This document shows positions 39,142 to 48,680 of a stretch of DNA of 64,000 nt, one piece after another. Source of the stretch: Pseudomonas putida (GTDB lineage: Bacteria; Pseudomonadota; Gammaproteobacteria; Pseudomonadales; Pseudomonadaceae); NCBI GenBank assembly GCA_041071465.1, contig CP163498.1, forward strand, positions 5,226,001 through 5,290,000, written 5' to 3'. A program made the translations under genes and the position numbers. The notes beneath the pieces were generated by a model. It saw nothing but the letters and a program-made list of their open reading frames with translations, was not told the origin of the DNA and did not search any database. Numbering within the stretch: position 1 is the first letter of the stretch; every line of letters starts with the position of its first letter.

Positions 39142-40053
39142 TCAGTATTCCCAGGGCACGCCCGGTTCCCAGCTGGCCACCAGCAAATCGATGAAGCCGC
39201 GTACCCGAGGGGACAAGTGGCGCTTGCTCGGGTACACGATGCGAATCGGGTCTGCCGGTGGCCGGTAGCCATGCAGTACTTCCACCAGGGTGCCGGCGCG
39301 CAGGTCGTCGCCGGTGATGTAGGTGGGCAGGTGAATCAGCCCGAAACCGGCCCGGGCGCCGTCGAGCATGGCCTCGGAACTGTCTATGTTCAGCCGCCCG
39401 GGGTCTTCGCACAGGTGCAGGCCGGCTTCGGTGTGAAAGCGCCAGGGCATGGCCTTTTCGCCCGCGAGGAAGGCAATCTTGTCGTGGCCGTAGAGGTCAC
39501 CGGGCACTTGAGGTACGCCGCGTTTTTCCAGATAAGCAGGCGATGCGCAGGTCACGAACTGCTGCCAGGCCACCGTGCGAGTCAGCAACTGCGAGTCCTC
39601 CTTGGGGGCACCTATGCGCACGGCGACGTCCACGCCCTCCTCCACCAGGTCGACGAAACGGTCGGTAAAACGGATGTCCGCACGCAGTTCGGGCCATTGC
39701 TTGAGGTACTGGTCGAGAATCGGCAGTACATGGCGCTGGCCGAGCGACAGCGGCGCGGTCAGGCGCAGGGTGCCGGTGGGTTTGCCACGGCGCTGGGCCA
39801 TGGTGCTTTCAACTTCGTCCAGGTCATCCAGAATCTGCCGCCAGCGCTCGAACGCCACCAGGCCTTCATCGGTGAGGCTCAGTTTGCGCGTGGTGCGATT
39901 GAGCAGGCGTACCGCCATGCGTGCTTCCAGGCGCGCGATGCTCTTGCCCACCGCTGAACGGGTCAGGCCCAGGCTGGCAGCGGCGGCGGTGAAGCTGCCA
40001 GCCTTCGCGGCGCTGACGAAGGCGGCGATGTCGCCGAAGCGGTTGGGTTCCAT
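39142..40053 (-). CDS. LysR-family transcriptional regulator
   Basis: A 303-residue LysR protein: HTH at about 8-66 (FVSAAKAGSFTAAAASLGLTRSAVGKSIARLE) and an effector domain of the group with VDVAVRIG and VTCASPAYLEKRG. It is like the many Pseudomonas regulators that sit beside oxidoreductase genes. It is the upstream neighbour of the luciferase-like gene on the same strand, and may regulate it; nothing in the sequence identifies the effector. Confidence 0.9.
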   Translation of the reverse strand: MEPNRFGDIAAFVSAAKAGSFTAAAASLGLTRSAVGKSIARLEARMAVRLLNRTTRKLSLTDEGLVAFERWRQILDDLDEVESTMAQRRGKPTGTLRLTAPLSLGQRHVLPILDQYLKQWPELRADIRFTDRFVDLVEEGVDVAVRIGAPKEDSQLLTRTVAWQQFVTCASPAYLEKRGVPQVPGDLYGHDKIAFLAGEKAMPWRFHTEAGLHLCEDPGRLNIDSSEAMLDGARAGFGLIHLPTYITGDDLRAGTLVEVLHGYRPPADPIRIVYPSKRHLSPRVRGFIDLLVASWEPGVPWEY

Positions 40054-40122
40054 GGTGTTATCCTGACGCTGATGAGACCGCCTTAGATGGGTGCAATTCC
40101 AGCCAATACAAGGTGCTGGCCC

Positions 40123-41189
40123 CTATCGACCTTCAAGGTAGCGGTCTGTCCAGCTGGCCAGCGGCAGGGGTGGTTGCTGATAGACAATGCGCCGCCAGAT
40201 GAGCAGCAGATCATCACCATCAAGCATCGAACCAGGCCCGCTGCCTTTCCACTGCGAAGGTACATCGACCACCCAGTGCCCTTGGTGATCACGGTGCGCC
40301 ATGTTGAAACGGAAGGTGTAGTTCCCGGGGATGCCCATGCGCAGGTCGGTGACCACCAGCGCGTCGCCTATCTGGTCGTACCGCAACCAGTCATCGGTGA
40401 ACCAACGCAAACGCTGGTGCAAAGGATCGTTCTTCAATGCTTGCGCCAGCGCCAGGTTGCGCGGCAAACGCTGCATTTCAGGCACTTGCCGGTCGAACCC
40501 GCTGCTGATGCCTTCGTAGTAATCGCCATTCGGCGTCTTGGCCAGTACCCGCCAGACCAAACTGTTGAATGCGATCGGCACGGCACGTACCTCGTTCGCG
40601 ACGATACCTTGCTGGTCGAGCGCCGCTTGGAAGCGCTGCTCGGCCGCCATGCGCCCGGCCAGGCCGAAACCCAGGTAGCAGGTGCTCAATGCCAATGCCA
40701 GGGTCAGCAGGCGGGTAGCCTGGCCGGTCATCCCTTTGATGATGGCGTATATCACCCCAGCCAGCAGCGGCAAGGTATAGACCGGGTCGATGATGAACAC
40801 CGCCGCCCAGCTTTGCGGCGTGGTCTGCAAAGGCCAGAACAACTGCGTGCCGTAGACCGTGAAGGCATCGAGTACCGGGTGGGTGACCAACACTAGCCAA
40901 AACGCCAGAAAAAGCCTGGGCAAGGTATAACCCTTGCCAGGCCAGCATTTGTTGACCAGCCAGGCCAACAGCAAGGCCAGCCCGGTGAGCACCAACAGCG
41001 AGTGGGAGAAGCCGCGATGGTAAGTCATCTGCGACACCGGGTCGGCGTAGCGAATGATCACATCCAGGTCTGGCAGCGTACCCAGTGCGGCGCCATACAG
41101 CAGCGAGCGGCGGCCCTGAATGCGCCGAGCACGGTCCCTTGCAGGGCCGCGCCCAGTACGGCTTGGGTGATGGAGTCCAAGGTTGGCAT
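40123..41189 (-). pseudogene. YdjM-like metal-dependent membrane hydrolase, frameshifted
   Basis: From about 41115 to 40123 one frame encodes most of a membrane protein of the YdjM/LexA-regulated DUF457 family (GRRSLLYGAALGTLPDLDV, YHRGFSHSLLV, THPVLDAFTVYGTQLFWP with candidate metal-binding His and Asp, then five membrane segments and a soluble tail). The expected N-terminus, MPTLDSITQAVLGAALQGTV, is in another frame starting at 41189. Restoring one C (GCA TTC CAG GGC instead of GCATTCAGGGC, near 41117) joins them into a 355-residue protein. The break may be a sequencing error in a short C-run. The function of this family is not well defined. Confidence 0.8.
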
Positions 41190-41254
41190 TCCTGAAAGAG
41201 TCGTATTCGGAAGCTACCTGCATACACCCCTGATGCGCAATTCCCCTGAATGGC

Positions 41255-42505
41255 TTAGAACAGTTGCCATGTGTACACCAGCGTCAGGCGGTTTTCGTCG
41301 ATGTCGCTGCGGTAGTTGGACCGCGCCATGGCATTGCGTACCCGAATCCCCAGCCCCTTCAGCACCCCGCTCTGCACCGCATAGCCAATATCCAGGTCAC
41401 GCTCGCGATCACGCCCTTCGTAACCCAGCCCGGTATCGACATTGTTACCCGTTATGTAGCGAACGGTCGCCGTCAGCCCCGGTACGCCCATGGCGGCGAA
41501 GTTGTAGTCGTAACGCACTTGGTACGAGCGTTCGTCGGTATAGGCAAACTCATAGGTCGGCACCTCGTTACCCAGCGGCGAAATGTTGGCGAATACCCGT
41601 GGGAACGGGCTGTCGCCATAGATGCCCTGGTAACCCACATGGAAACTGTGGCCGCCATGCCGGGCGGTGAACATCGAGAAGAAGGCCTGGTTGTCGATAT
41701 TGCCCAGCAAAGCATCGCCATCCTCGCGTGCAGTGAAGTACCCCAGGTTGGCGCTGAGTACCCAGTCGCCCACTGGCTTGCTGTGCTTCAGGCCGACGAA
41801 GCCCTGCTCGTAGATGTCTTCGAGTTGCCCGTACCACAGGCTGACACTGCTCTGGTTGGCATTGAAGGCGTAGTCGCCACCCACGTAGTTGAACGCATCA
41901 CTCTCAGCCTGGCGCATCGGCACATGGCCGAGCATCGCGTTCATCTTGCCATCGCCGCCCTCGTTGCGCAGGTGGGTGCTTTTCAAGTGACCGGCCTGCA
42001 GGGTCAGCCCGTCGATTTCCGACGAACTCAAACTGGCGCCCTGGTAGGTCGGTGGCAGCAGGCGAATATCACTGAAGGTCAGCACCGGCAGGTTCGGTTG
42101 CAGCTCGCCTATACGCAGCTCGGTTTTTGATAGCCGTGCCTTGAAGGTGGGTGCCAGGCGGCTGTACTCGTCGGCCGCGCGGCCATCGCCATGCACCGGC
42201 AGCAGGCCAGTGTTGGCCCGGTCGGGGCTGCTGTCGAGCTTGATGCCAAGCAGGCCCAGGGCATCCACGCCAAAGCCGACCGTGCCTGGGGTGTAGCCGC
42301 TCTTGAAGTCGAGGATGAAGCCCTGGGCCCACTCCTCGGCCTTGGACTGCTTGTCGGCCCCGACGATGTCGGAGAAATCGCGGCTGAAGTAGTAGTTACG
42401 GGCACTCAAGGTGGCCTTCGAGTCCTCGAAGAAGCCGCCTTCGGCAGCCAGCAGTGGCTGGCTGAGCAACGTCAGGCCCAGGGCAACGCAAGGGGTGTGA
42501 TTCAT
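41255..42505 (-). CDS. benF: OprD-family porin, BenF-like
   Basis: A 416-residue outer-membrane porin of the OprD/Occ family with signal peptide (about 1-20, LSQPLLA) and an aromatic C-terminus (VYTWQLF). Typical OprD features are [18 protein letters not shown] at the mature N-terminus and [17 protein letters not shown]. Placed last in the benzoate operon after benE, it is probably the benzoate-specific channel BenF. Symbol is assigned by context; other OprD porins have similar sequences. Confidence 0.82.
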   Translation of the reverse strand: MNHTPCVALGLTLLSQPLLAAEGGFFEDSKATLSARNYYFSRDFSDIVGADKQSKAEEWAQGFILDFKSGYTPGTVGFGVDALGLLGIKLDSSPDRANTGLLPVHGDGRAADEYSRLAPTFKARLSKTELRIGELQPNLPVLTFSDIRLLPPTYQGASLSSSEIDGLTLQAGHLKSTHLRNEGGDGKMNAMLGHVPMRQAESDAFNYVGGDYAFNANQSSVSLWYGQLEDIYEQGFVGLKHSKPVGDWVLSANLGYFTAREDGDALLGNIDNQAFFSMFTARHGGHSFHVGYQGIYGDSPFPRVFANISPLGNEVPTYEFAYTDERSYQVRYDYNFAAMGVPGLTATVRYITGNNVDTGLGYEGRDRERDLDIGYAVQSGVLKGLGIRVRNAMARSNYRSDIDENRLTLVYTWQLF

Positions 42506-42559
42506 TCCGAAGCTCTCTTGATCTTGTTTTTATGGGTAAAGCGTTGGGAACACGGCAGG

Positions 42560-43759
42560 TCATGGGTTACGGCGCAGCACCTCCTGGGCACGTGGCTGGC
42601 GCAGCCGGAGCAGTGCGTGAGCCAGCAGGCCGAACAACAGCCCCCAGAACGCCGCCGACAGGCCCAGGAAAGCCACCCCAGACGCGGTGACCAGGAAGGT
42701 GAACAGCCCGGCATCGCGCTCGGCCGGTTCTGCCAGGCTGCGGGCCAATGCCTCGCTGATGGCGCCATACAGGGCCAGACCGGCCAGGGCGGCGATCAGT
42801 GCGGCAGGAAAGGCTGCGAACAGCGACATCAAGGTGGCCCCGGCAATGCCCAGCAGCAGGTACAGCGCACTGCCAGCTACCGCCGCCACGTAGCGCCGCC
42901 TCGGGTTTTCATGGGCTTCATGGCCGGTGCACAGGCTGGCGGTGACCGCCGCCAGGTTCAGCCCGTGGCAGCCGAATGGCGCCAGCAGTGCCCCGGCCAG
43001 GGCGCTGGCGCTGATCAGCGGGCTGGCAGGCGTGGGGTAGCCGGCGTTGCGCAGTACCGCCATGCCCGGCATGAACTGCCCGGTAAGCGCCACCAGCACC
43101 ATCGGCAGCGCCAGGCTGAACACCGCCGCCAGGCTGAACTGCGGAGAGACCCACTGGGGCGAGGCCAGTTCAAGCACCAGTGCTTCGCTACGGAACGCAC
43201 CGCTGGCCACGGTCACCACGGTGCCCACGCACAGCACCGCAGCCACTGCATAGCGCGGCTGCACCCGGCGCATCAGCACGTAGGTGATGAACATCGCCAA
43301 CACCAGCATGGGTTGCATCGGCAAGGCCCGAAACACCTCGATGCCGAAGCTGAACAGAATGCCGGCCTGCATGCCGGCGGCAATGGAGCCCGGCAACCGC
43401 GCAATAATGCGGTCGAAGGCTCCACTGATGCCAATCAGCAGCAGAACCAGGTTGGCCACGAGATAGGCGCCCACGGCCTGCTCCAGCCCCAGTTGCGGCA
43501 AGGCGGTGACCAGCAGCGCCGACCCTGGGATGGACCAGGCGATCACGACCGGTACGCGGTAGCGCAGGCTCAGTAGCGCACCGAGCACGGCACTGCCCAT
43601 GGACACGGCCCAGACCCAGGACGACAGTTGCTGGTGCGACAGGCCGGCGGCTTCGGCGGCGTGGAAGATGATCACCAGCGGGCCGGCGTAGGAGATCATC
43701 GTGGCGATGCAGCCGGCGATGATGGCGGACAGCGAGCTGTCCTTGATCAAGGTTGTCAT
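42560..43759 (-). CDS. benE: Benzoate membrane transporter BenE
   Basis: A 399-residue BenE-family inner-membrane protein with about 11-12 membrane segments, beginning MTTLIKDSSLSAIIAGCIAT, a typical BenE N-terminus. Conserved polar stretches include GSALLVTALPQLG and the GHEAHENPRRRY loop near residue 290. It imports benzoate. The start at 43759 is preferred over an upstream in-frame ATG because of its GAGAG site and family alignment. It lies 116 bp downstream of catA; a GC-rich hairpin lies in the gap. Confidence 0.92.
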   Translation of the reverse strand: MTTLIKDSSLSAIIAGCIATMISYAGPLVIIFHAAEAAGLSHQQLSSWVWAVSMGSAVLGALLSLRYRVPVVIAWSIPGSALLVTALPQLGLEQAVGAYLVANLVLLLIGISGAFDRIIARLPGSIAAGMQAGILFSFGIEVFRALPMQPMLVLAMFITYVLMRRVQPRYAVAAVLCVGTVVTVASGAFRSEALVLELASPQWVSPQFSLAAVFSLALPMVLVALTGQFMPGMAVLRNAGYPTPASPLISASALAGALLAPFGCHGLNLAAVTASLCTGHEAHENPRRRYVAAVAGSALYLLLGIAGATLMSLFAAFPAALIAALAGLALYGAISEALARSLAEPAERDAGLFTFLVTASGVAFLGLSAAFWGLLFGLLAHALLRLRQPRAQEVLRRNP

Positions 43760-43822
43760 GAGACTCTCGCAAGGCATCGGCCGGCCTTGGAGGCTGGCTC
43801 TTGTTCTGTGTTGGCAGTTTCG

Positions 43823-43855
43823 GGGGCTCGCGCGATCCCTATGGGAGCGAGCCCC
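43823..43855 (-). terminator. Strong hairpin in the catA–benE gap
   Basis: GGGGCTCGC (43823-43831) pairs perfectly with GCGAGCCCC (43847-43855). No T-run follows on the minus strand. It may partly terminate transcription or set the stability of the upstream ben–catA mRNA relative to benE and the porin gene. It resembles a degenerate REP. Confidence 0.4.
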
Positions 43856-43875
43856 GTAGCAGCCAACTCGGTGGT

Positions 43876-44790
43876 TCAGGCGTCCTGCAACGCCCGTGGC
43901 CGGTTGCTGCGCTGCTCATCCGCGCCGCCCAGGGCCGTCTGCAGCTGGAAGTCGAACTTCAACTCGGCATGCCGCCCCGCCTCGCCTTCGACGAACACCA
44001 CTTCCCCCACCAGCCCATCGCGCGTGGCATAGGCAAAGTCATCCCACAGGTACTTGTCCCCCGACAGGTTGATCTGCGTGGTCAGGTGCCGGTAACCCGG
44101 CGCCGAGATGAAGAAGTGCACATGCGCCGGGCGCTGGCCGTGGCGGCCCAGCAGGTCCAGGCACTCCTGGGTTGGCCCCTGCGGGTCACATCCGTAACCC
44201 GACGGCACGATGGAGCGTGCGCGGTAACGCCCTTCGGCATCGGTGACGATGCGCCGACGCAGGTTGTATTCAGACTGGCTCTGGTCGAAGAACGAGTAGG
44301 TGCCACGGGTATTGGCATGCCACAAGTCCACCGTGGCGCCTGGCAGCGGCTGCCCTTGCGGGTCGAGCACCTGGCCTTGCAGGTACATCACCGTGGCTAC
44401 GCCCTCCTCGCTACCGTCGTCCATGCGCACTTCACCTTGGGCAATCGGTGCACCGGCCACGTACAGCGGGCCTTCGATGGTGCGTGGGGTGCCGCCGACC
44501 AGCCCGGCCTGCTGGTCCTTGGCATCCTGTAGCAGGTCAAGGAAGTGCTCGAGGCCCAGGCCCGCCACCAGCAGCCCGGCTTCGCCGCGGCCACCCAGGC
44601 GGTTCAGGTAGTCGACGGCATGCCAGAACTCGTCCTCGCTGATCTCCAGGTCTTCGATCAGCCGCGCAGTGTCCTGCAGCACACGCTGCACGATGCGCTT
44701 GAGCCGAGGGCTGCCGGCATCGTTGCCAACGCCTGCGGCCTCTGCAAAGAACTGCTGTACTTCGCCAGTTTGGGAAATTTTCACGGTCAT
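43876..44790 (-). CDS. catA: Catechol 1,2-dioxygenase
   Basis: A 304-residue intradiol dioxygenase that opens catechol to cis,cis-muconate using non-haem Fe(III). The iron ligands are Tyr in EGPLYVAG, Tyr in SQSEYNLRRR and the two His of RPAHVHFFI; an N-terminal helical dimer domain precedes the catalytic beta-sandwich. It lies 28 bp after benK within the benzoate cluster. From memory this position is that of the second catechol dioxygenase, catA2, of P. putida, separate from the catBCA locus. No muconate-processing genes are in the window. Confidence 0.95.
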   Translation of the reverse strand: MTVKISQTGEVQQFFAEAAGVGNDAGSPRLKRIVQRVLQDTARLIEDLEISEDEFWHAVDYLNRLGGRGEAGLLVAGLGLEHFLDLLQDAKDQQAGLVGGTPRTIEGPLYVAGAPIAQGEVRMDDGSEEGVATVMYLQGQVLDPQGQPLPGATVDLWHANTRGTYSFFDQSQSEYNLRRRIVTDAEGRYRARSIVPSGYGCDPQGPTQECLDLLGRHGQRPAHVHFFISAPGYRHLTTQINLSGDKYLWDDFAYATRDGLVGEVVFVEGEAGRHAELKFDFQLQTALGGADEQRSNRPRALQDA

Positions 44791-44818
44791 GGGTTTACCT
44801 CATCTTGTTCTTTTCGGT

Positions 44819-46147
44819 TCAGGCCTGCGCCGCAACGGCCTGAGCGTGGCGCCGGCCACTGGCCAAGTGCACGGCCATGGCCAGCGCTGCGATGGCGCCA
44901 GGGATGGCGAAGGCTATGAAATTGAGTTGCAGCGGTAGGTTGATACCCATAAGCGCGCCGCCCAGCAGCGGGCCGACGATGGCGCCGTTGCGGCCGATGC
45001 CCGAAGCCCAGCCCAGCCCGGTGGAGCGCACCGACAAGCCGTACATTTGCGCAGCGCCGGCATACAGCAGAATCTGCGTACCAATGGTGGTGGCGCCGGC
45101 GATGAAGATCAGCAGGTACAGCACGGGCATTGGGCTGTTCACCCCCAGCAGGCTGATCGACAGCGCAGCGGCAATGAAGAACGCCACCTTCACCTTGACC
45201 AGGTTGTAGCGGTCACCCAGCCAGCCACCGAGGATCGCCCCGGCCATGCCGCCAAAGTTCAGGGCCAGCAGGAACGACAGGCTCGAACCCAGGCTGTAAC
45301 CGGCGTTGGCCATCAGCTTGGGCAGCCAGGAACTCAACGCATAGACCATCAGCAGGCAGCAGAAGAACGCCAGCCATAGCGCCAGGGTACGAATCGCCAG
45401 GCCGTTGCGGAACAGCTCAAGTACCGACGCCCCGCTGCCTTTGCGATCAGCCGCCTGCAGCACGTCATCGGCCTGCACGTCACAGTTCGGGTCCAGCCGT
45501 TTCAGCAGCTTGCGCGCTTCATCGCTACGGCCCTGACGCACCAGAAAACCGATGGATTCCGGCAGGTAGTAGAGGATCACCGGCAACAGCAACAGTGGCA
45601 CCGCAGCGGCGAAGAACATCGATTCCCAACCAAAGCGCGGCAGCATGAAGATGCCAACGCCCGCCGACAGCATGCCGCCCAGCGAATAGCCGCTGAACAT
45701 GATCGCCACCAGCGTGCTGCGCAGGCGTTTGGGCGCGTACTCGTTCATCAGTGCCACGGCGTTGGGCATCAGGCCGCCACAGCCCAGGCCGGCAATGAAG
45801 CGGTAGATGCCAAACTCGCTCGGGCTGCTGGCGAAGCCATTGAGAATGGTCGCCCCCGAGAACAAGGCGAAACAGATGGCAATGCCCTTCTTGCGCCCGA
45901 TGCGGTCGGCCAGGCTGCCGAATGCCAAGGCGCCGAACATCATGCCGAACAGCGCATAGCTGCCCAGCGCACCCGCCTGCAACGGGGTCAGGCCCCACTC
46001 TTTCATGATTACCGGCAGTACCACGCCGTAGATGAACAGGTCATAGCCGTCGAAGATCAGCAGCAGGCCGCACCAGGCCATGACCATCCAGTGAAACGGG
46101 GTAAAGCGCGCATTATCGATGATCGGGTGTACGTCAAGGGTTCGCAT
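44819..46147 (-). CDS. benK: Benzoate MFS transporter BenK
   Basis: A 442-residue MFS protein of the aromatic acid:H+ symporter family with about 12 membrane segments. The AAHS signatures are GLLLIFDGYDLFIYGVVLP near residue 32 and GSLADRIGRKKGI near residue 83. It imports benzoate. It lies between benD and catA (57-bp and 28-bp gaps). An ACAACAAAAACAAG tract just upstream resembles an A-rich Hfq/Crc target. The presence of both BenK and BenE is usual in P. putida. Confidence 0.94.
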   Translation of the reverse strand: MRTLDVHPIIDNARFTPFHWMVMAWCGLLLIFDGYDLFIYGVVLPVIMKEWGLTPLQAGALGSYALFGMMFGALAFGSLADRIGRKKGIAICFALFSGATILNGFASSPSEFGIYRFIAGLGCGGLMPNAVALMNEYAPKRLRSTLVAIMFSGYSLGGMLSAGVGIFMLPRFGWESMFFAAAVPLLLLPVILYYLPESIGFLVRQGRSDEARKLLKRLDPNCDVQADDVLQAADRKGSGASVLELFRNGLAIRTLALWLAFFCCLLMVYALSSWLPKLMANAGYSLGSSLSFLLALNFGGMAGAILGGWLGDRYNLVKVKVAFFIAAALSISLLGVNSPMPVLYLLIFIAGATTIGTQILLYAGAAQMYGLSVRSTGLGWASGIGRNGAIVGPLLGGALMGINLPLQLNFIAFAIPGAIAALAMAVHLASGRRHAQAVAAQA

Positions 46148-46204
46148 GGCATCTGTCGCTCTTGTTTTTGTTGTGGAGGAAAGCTGTTGCCGTGAGGTTG
46201 CTGC

Positions 46205-46966
46205 TCAGCCGAGGTCGCCGCCCCCTACCGGCAGGGTCACGCCGGTGATGTACGAAGCCTCGTCAGAGGCAAGGAACAAAATGGCGCCCACCTGCTCGTC
46301 GATGCTGCCGTAGCGGTGCATCAGGCTACTGTCGAGGGTCTGGTCGACGATCTGCTGGTACCAGCGTTTTTCCTGCTCGCTCTGCTCGGCGCTGTTACGC
46401 GGCACGCGCCGGGGCGGTGCTTCGGTGCCGCCGGGCGCGGTGGCGTTAACGCGGATGCCGCGGCCGGCGGTTTCAAAGGCCAGGCACGCGGTCAGCGCGT
46501 TGACGCCACCTTTGGCCGCGCCATAGGGCACACGGTTGACGCCACGGGTGGCGATGGACGAGACGTTGACGATGGCGCCGCTGCCGCGTTCGAGCATGTA
46601 CGGCAGCGCGGCATGGCAGCACCACAGGGTCGGGAACAGCGAGCGGCGCACTTCGGCTTCGATCTGCTCGACTTCGTAGTGCTCGAAAGGCTTGGCCCAG
46701 ATGGTGCCACCAACGTTGTTGACCAGGATGTCCAGGCGGCCGAAGGCTTGGACCGCACTGGCCATGACTCGGGCGCAGTCAGCGTGTTGCTCCAGGTCGG
46801 CAGTGAGGGTGAGCATGCCCTCGCCGGCCAGTTCGTGGACCAGCTCGGAACGGTCTACCGCGACCACTTGCGCGCCCTCGGCCTTGAGCCGCCAACACAC
46901 ACCCCGGCCGATGCCTTGGGCGGCACCGGTGACCAGGGCGACCTTGCCTTGGAATCTATTGTTCAT
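46205..46966 (-). CDS. benD: Benzoate cis-diol dehydrogenase (1,6-dihydroxycyclohexa-2,4-diene-1-carboxylate dehydrogenase)
   Basis: A 253-residue SDR that oxidises and decarboxylates the benzoate diol to catechol with NAD+. Features include VALVTGAAQGIGRGV, NNVGGTIWAKPF, and the catalytic Ser/Tyr/Lys region with YGAAKGGV. The ATG at 46966 is eight bases after GGAG; an ATG six bases upstream is too close. A REP pair lies between benC and benD. The enzyme works directly downstream of BenABC. Confidence 0.95.
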   Translation of the reverse strand: MNNRFQGKVALVTGAAQGIGRGVCWRLKAEGAQVVAVDRSELVHELAGEGMLTLTADLEQHADCARVMASAVQAFGRLDILVNNVGGTIWAKPFEHYEVEQIEAEVRRSLFPTLWCCHAALPYMLERGSGAIVNVSSIATRGVNRVPYGAAKGGVNALTACLAFETAGRGIRVNATAPGGTEAPPRRVPRNSAEQSEQEKRWYQQIVDQTLDSSLMHRYGSIDEQVGAILFLASDEASYITGVTLPVGGGDLG

Positions 46967-46989
46967 ATCCATCTCTCCGGTTCACCACG

Positions 46990-47085
46990 ATCCCTGTGGG
47001 AGCGGGTTTACCCGCGAATGCGTCCGACAAGACATAACCGCTGTACCGGCCGGTCTCTTCGCGGGTAAACCCACTCCTACAGGGG
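46990..47085. repeat. Inverted REP pair inside the ben operon
   Basis: Left copy CCTGTGGGAGCGGGTTTACC at 46993 onward (then CGCGAA) and right copy CTTCGCGGGTAAACCCACTC (47057 onward, then CTACAGGG) are inverted around about 30 bases, giving a long potential stem in the benC–benD gap. It could fine-tune benABC versus benDK–catA expression through RNA structure. Confidence 0.85.
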
Positions 47086-47111
47086 GCAGTGTTGTGTTCG
47101 GGGTAAAGGAG

Positions 47112-48122
47112 TCAGGCCGCCGCCGCAAACTTCTCGTAGTAGAAGTTGACCGGGGTAATGCCCTGCTCACGCACGTACTGGCTGACCGCTTCTACCATCG
47201 GTGGCGGCCCGCACAGGTACACGTCCACATCGCCGTCATTGAGGTGGCGTGGCTCGATGTGCTGAGTCACGTAACCCTTCTGCGGGTACTGGCTGTCCGG
47301 GTTGGCCACGCAGGCGCTGTAGGTGAAGTTGGGGATGCGCGACGCCAGCGCTTGCAGGCGGTCGAGTTCGACCAGGTCGAAGTCGTTGGTCACGCCATAG
47401 ATCAAGTGCAGCGGATGCTCGCTGCCCTGCTCGGCGATCCTCTCCAGCATTGCAGTGAACGGTGCCAGCCCGGTCCCTCCCGCCAGCAGCAACAGCGGGC
47501 GCTGGATTGGCCGCAGGTAAAAGCTGCCCAGCGGCCCGGCCAGGCTCATGTTGTCGCCGGCCTTGGCCAGGTTGGTGAGGAAGCTGCTCATCAGCCCGCC
47601 CGGCACGTTGCGAATCAGGAAGCTGACTTCGCCGTCCTTCTGCAGTGAGCTGAACGAGTAGGCGCGGCTTTGCTCGCTGCCCGGCACCTTGAGGTTGACG
47701 TACTGCCCCGGCAGGAATGCCAGGCGGCTGAGGGCCTCGCCCTTGATGGACAGGGCAATGGTACTGGCCGACAGTTGGCGCACATCGCTGATGGCCGCCT
47801 CGAAACTGGCTTGCTCGGTCTTGCACAGCTGCGACGAAGCCGGAATGCGGATCACGCAGTCGCTTTCGGCGCGCATCTGGCACGTCAGCACGTAGCCTTC
47901 GGCGATTTCGTCTTCGCTCAGGGCGTCTTCGATGAAGTTGTCGCCCAGGTCATAGCGCCCGGATTCGGCCTTGCATTTGCAGGTGCCGCAAGCACCGTCG
48001 CGGCAGTCCAGCGGAATATTGATGCCCTGGCGATAGGCGGCATCGGCCACGGTCTCGTGGCCGCTTGCCTCGATGAAACGGGTAACGCCGTCTTCGAAAT
48101 TCAGTGCGATCTGGTAGCTCAT
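47112..48122 (-). CDS. benC: Benzoate 1,2-dioxygenase ferredoxin reductase component
   Basis: A 336-residue electron-transfer protein. A plant-type 2Fe-2S domain comes first (CRDGACGTCKCKAESG near residue 45, with the fourth Cys in VLTCQM), then an FAD domain (SRAYSFSS) and an NADH domain (LLLLAGGTGLAPF). It passes electrons from NADH to the BenAB oxygenase. The start at 48122 gives the standard BenC N-terminus MSYQIALNFEDG; the upstream extension is leader. Length equals that of known BenC. Confidence 0.96.
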   Translation of the reverse strand: MSYQIALNFEDGVTRFIEASGHETVADAAYRQGINIPLDCRDGACGTCKCKAESGRYDLGDNFIEDALSEDEIAEGYVLTCQMRAESDCVIRIPASSQLCKTEQASFEAAISDVRQLSASTIALSIKGEALSRLAFLPGQYVNLKVPGSEQSRAYSFSSLQKDGEVSFLIRNVPGGLMSSFLTNLAKAGDNMSLAGPLGSFYLRPIQRPLLLLAGGTGLAPFTAMLERIAEQGSEHPLHLIYGVTNDFDLVELDRLQALASRIPNFTYSACVANPDSQYPQKGYVTQHIEPRHLNDGDVDVYLCGPPPMVEAVSQYVREQGITPVNFYYEKFAAAA

Positions 48123-48194
48123 GTTGCACCTCGCGGGCGAGCCGGCCCACGGCGCGTCGCAGGACGCACCGGGCAGTGCTCGCAAAACCTTGTG

Positions 48195-48680
48195 TCAGAT
48201 GTGGTAGATGTCGATGACCTGACGCACGTAGTCGTTTTTCAGCACCACCTTCTTGGCCTTGATCAGCGGCTGTTCGCCGCGCAGGTCGAGGGTGTAGAAA
48301 CTGGTGCCGAAATAACTGTCAGTGGTCTTGTAGCGGAAGCTCAGGGTGTGCCAGTTGAAACGCACCTGGCAGCTGCCCTCGCCCTGTTCGACGATCTCGA
48401 TGTTGCTGATGTTGTGCGAGGTGCGGGTGTCGGGCACGGTCGCGCTGGAGCGTTCGGTCTTGATGCGGAACACTCGGTCTTCCAGGCCACCCCGGTTGCC
48501 GTACCAGATCAGCGAGATTTCGCTCTGTGGGTCTTCGGTCAGGGTATCGTCATCATCCCAGCTGGGCATCCAGAAGGTGGCGTCGCTGGCGTACAGCTCC
48601 AGCCACTGGTCCCACTGGGCGTCGTCCAGGTAGCGCGCTTCACGGTAGAGAAAGTCGCGCACGGTTTCATACAGGCTCAT
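48195..48680 (-). CDS. benB: Benzoate 1,2-dioxygenase small (beta) subunit
   Basis: A 161-residue ring-hydroxylating dioxygenase beta subunit with the cystatin-like fold. Landmarks are [20 protein letters not shown] near residues 7-26, [15 protein letters not shown] and the C-terminal [11 protein letters not shown]. It assembles with BenA into the hexameric oxygenase. Its start overlaps the benA stop by four bases. The protein looks complete, although the adjoining benA is frameshifted. Confidence 0.96.
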   Translation of the reverse strand: MSLYETVRDFLYREARYLDDAQWDQWLELYASDATFWMPSWDDDDTLTEDPQSEISLIWYGNRGGLEDRVFRIKTERSSATVPDTRTSHNISNIEIVEQGEGSCQVRFNWHTLSFRYKTTDSYFGTSFYTLDLRGEQPLIKAKKVVLKNDYVRQVIDIYHI

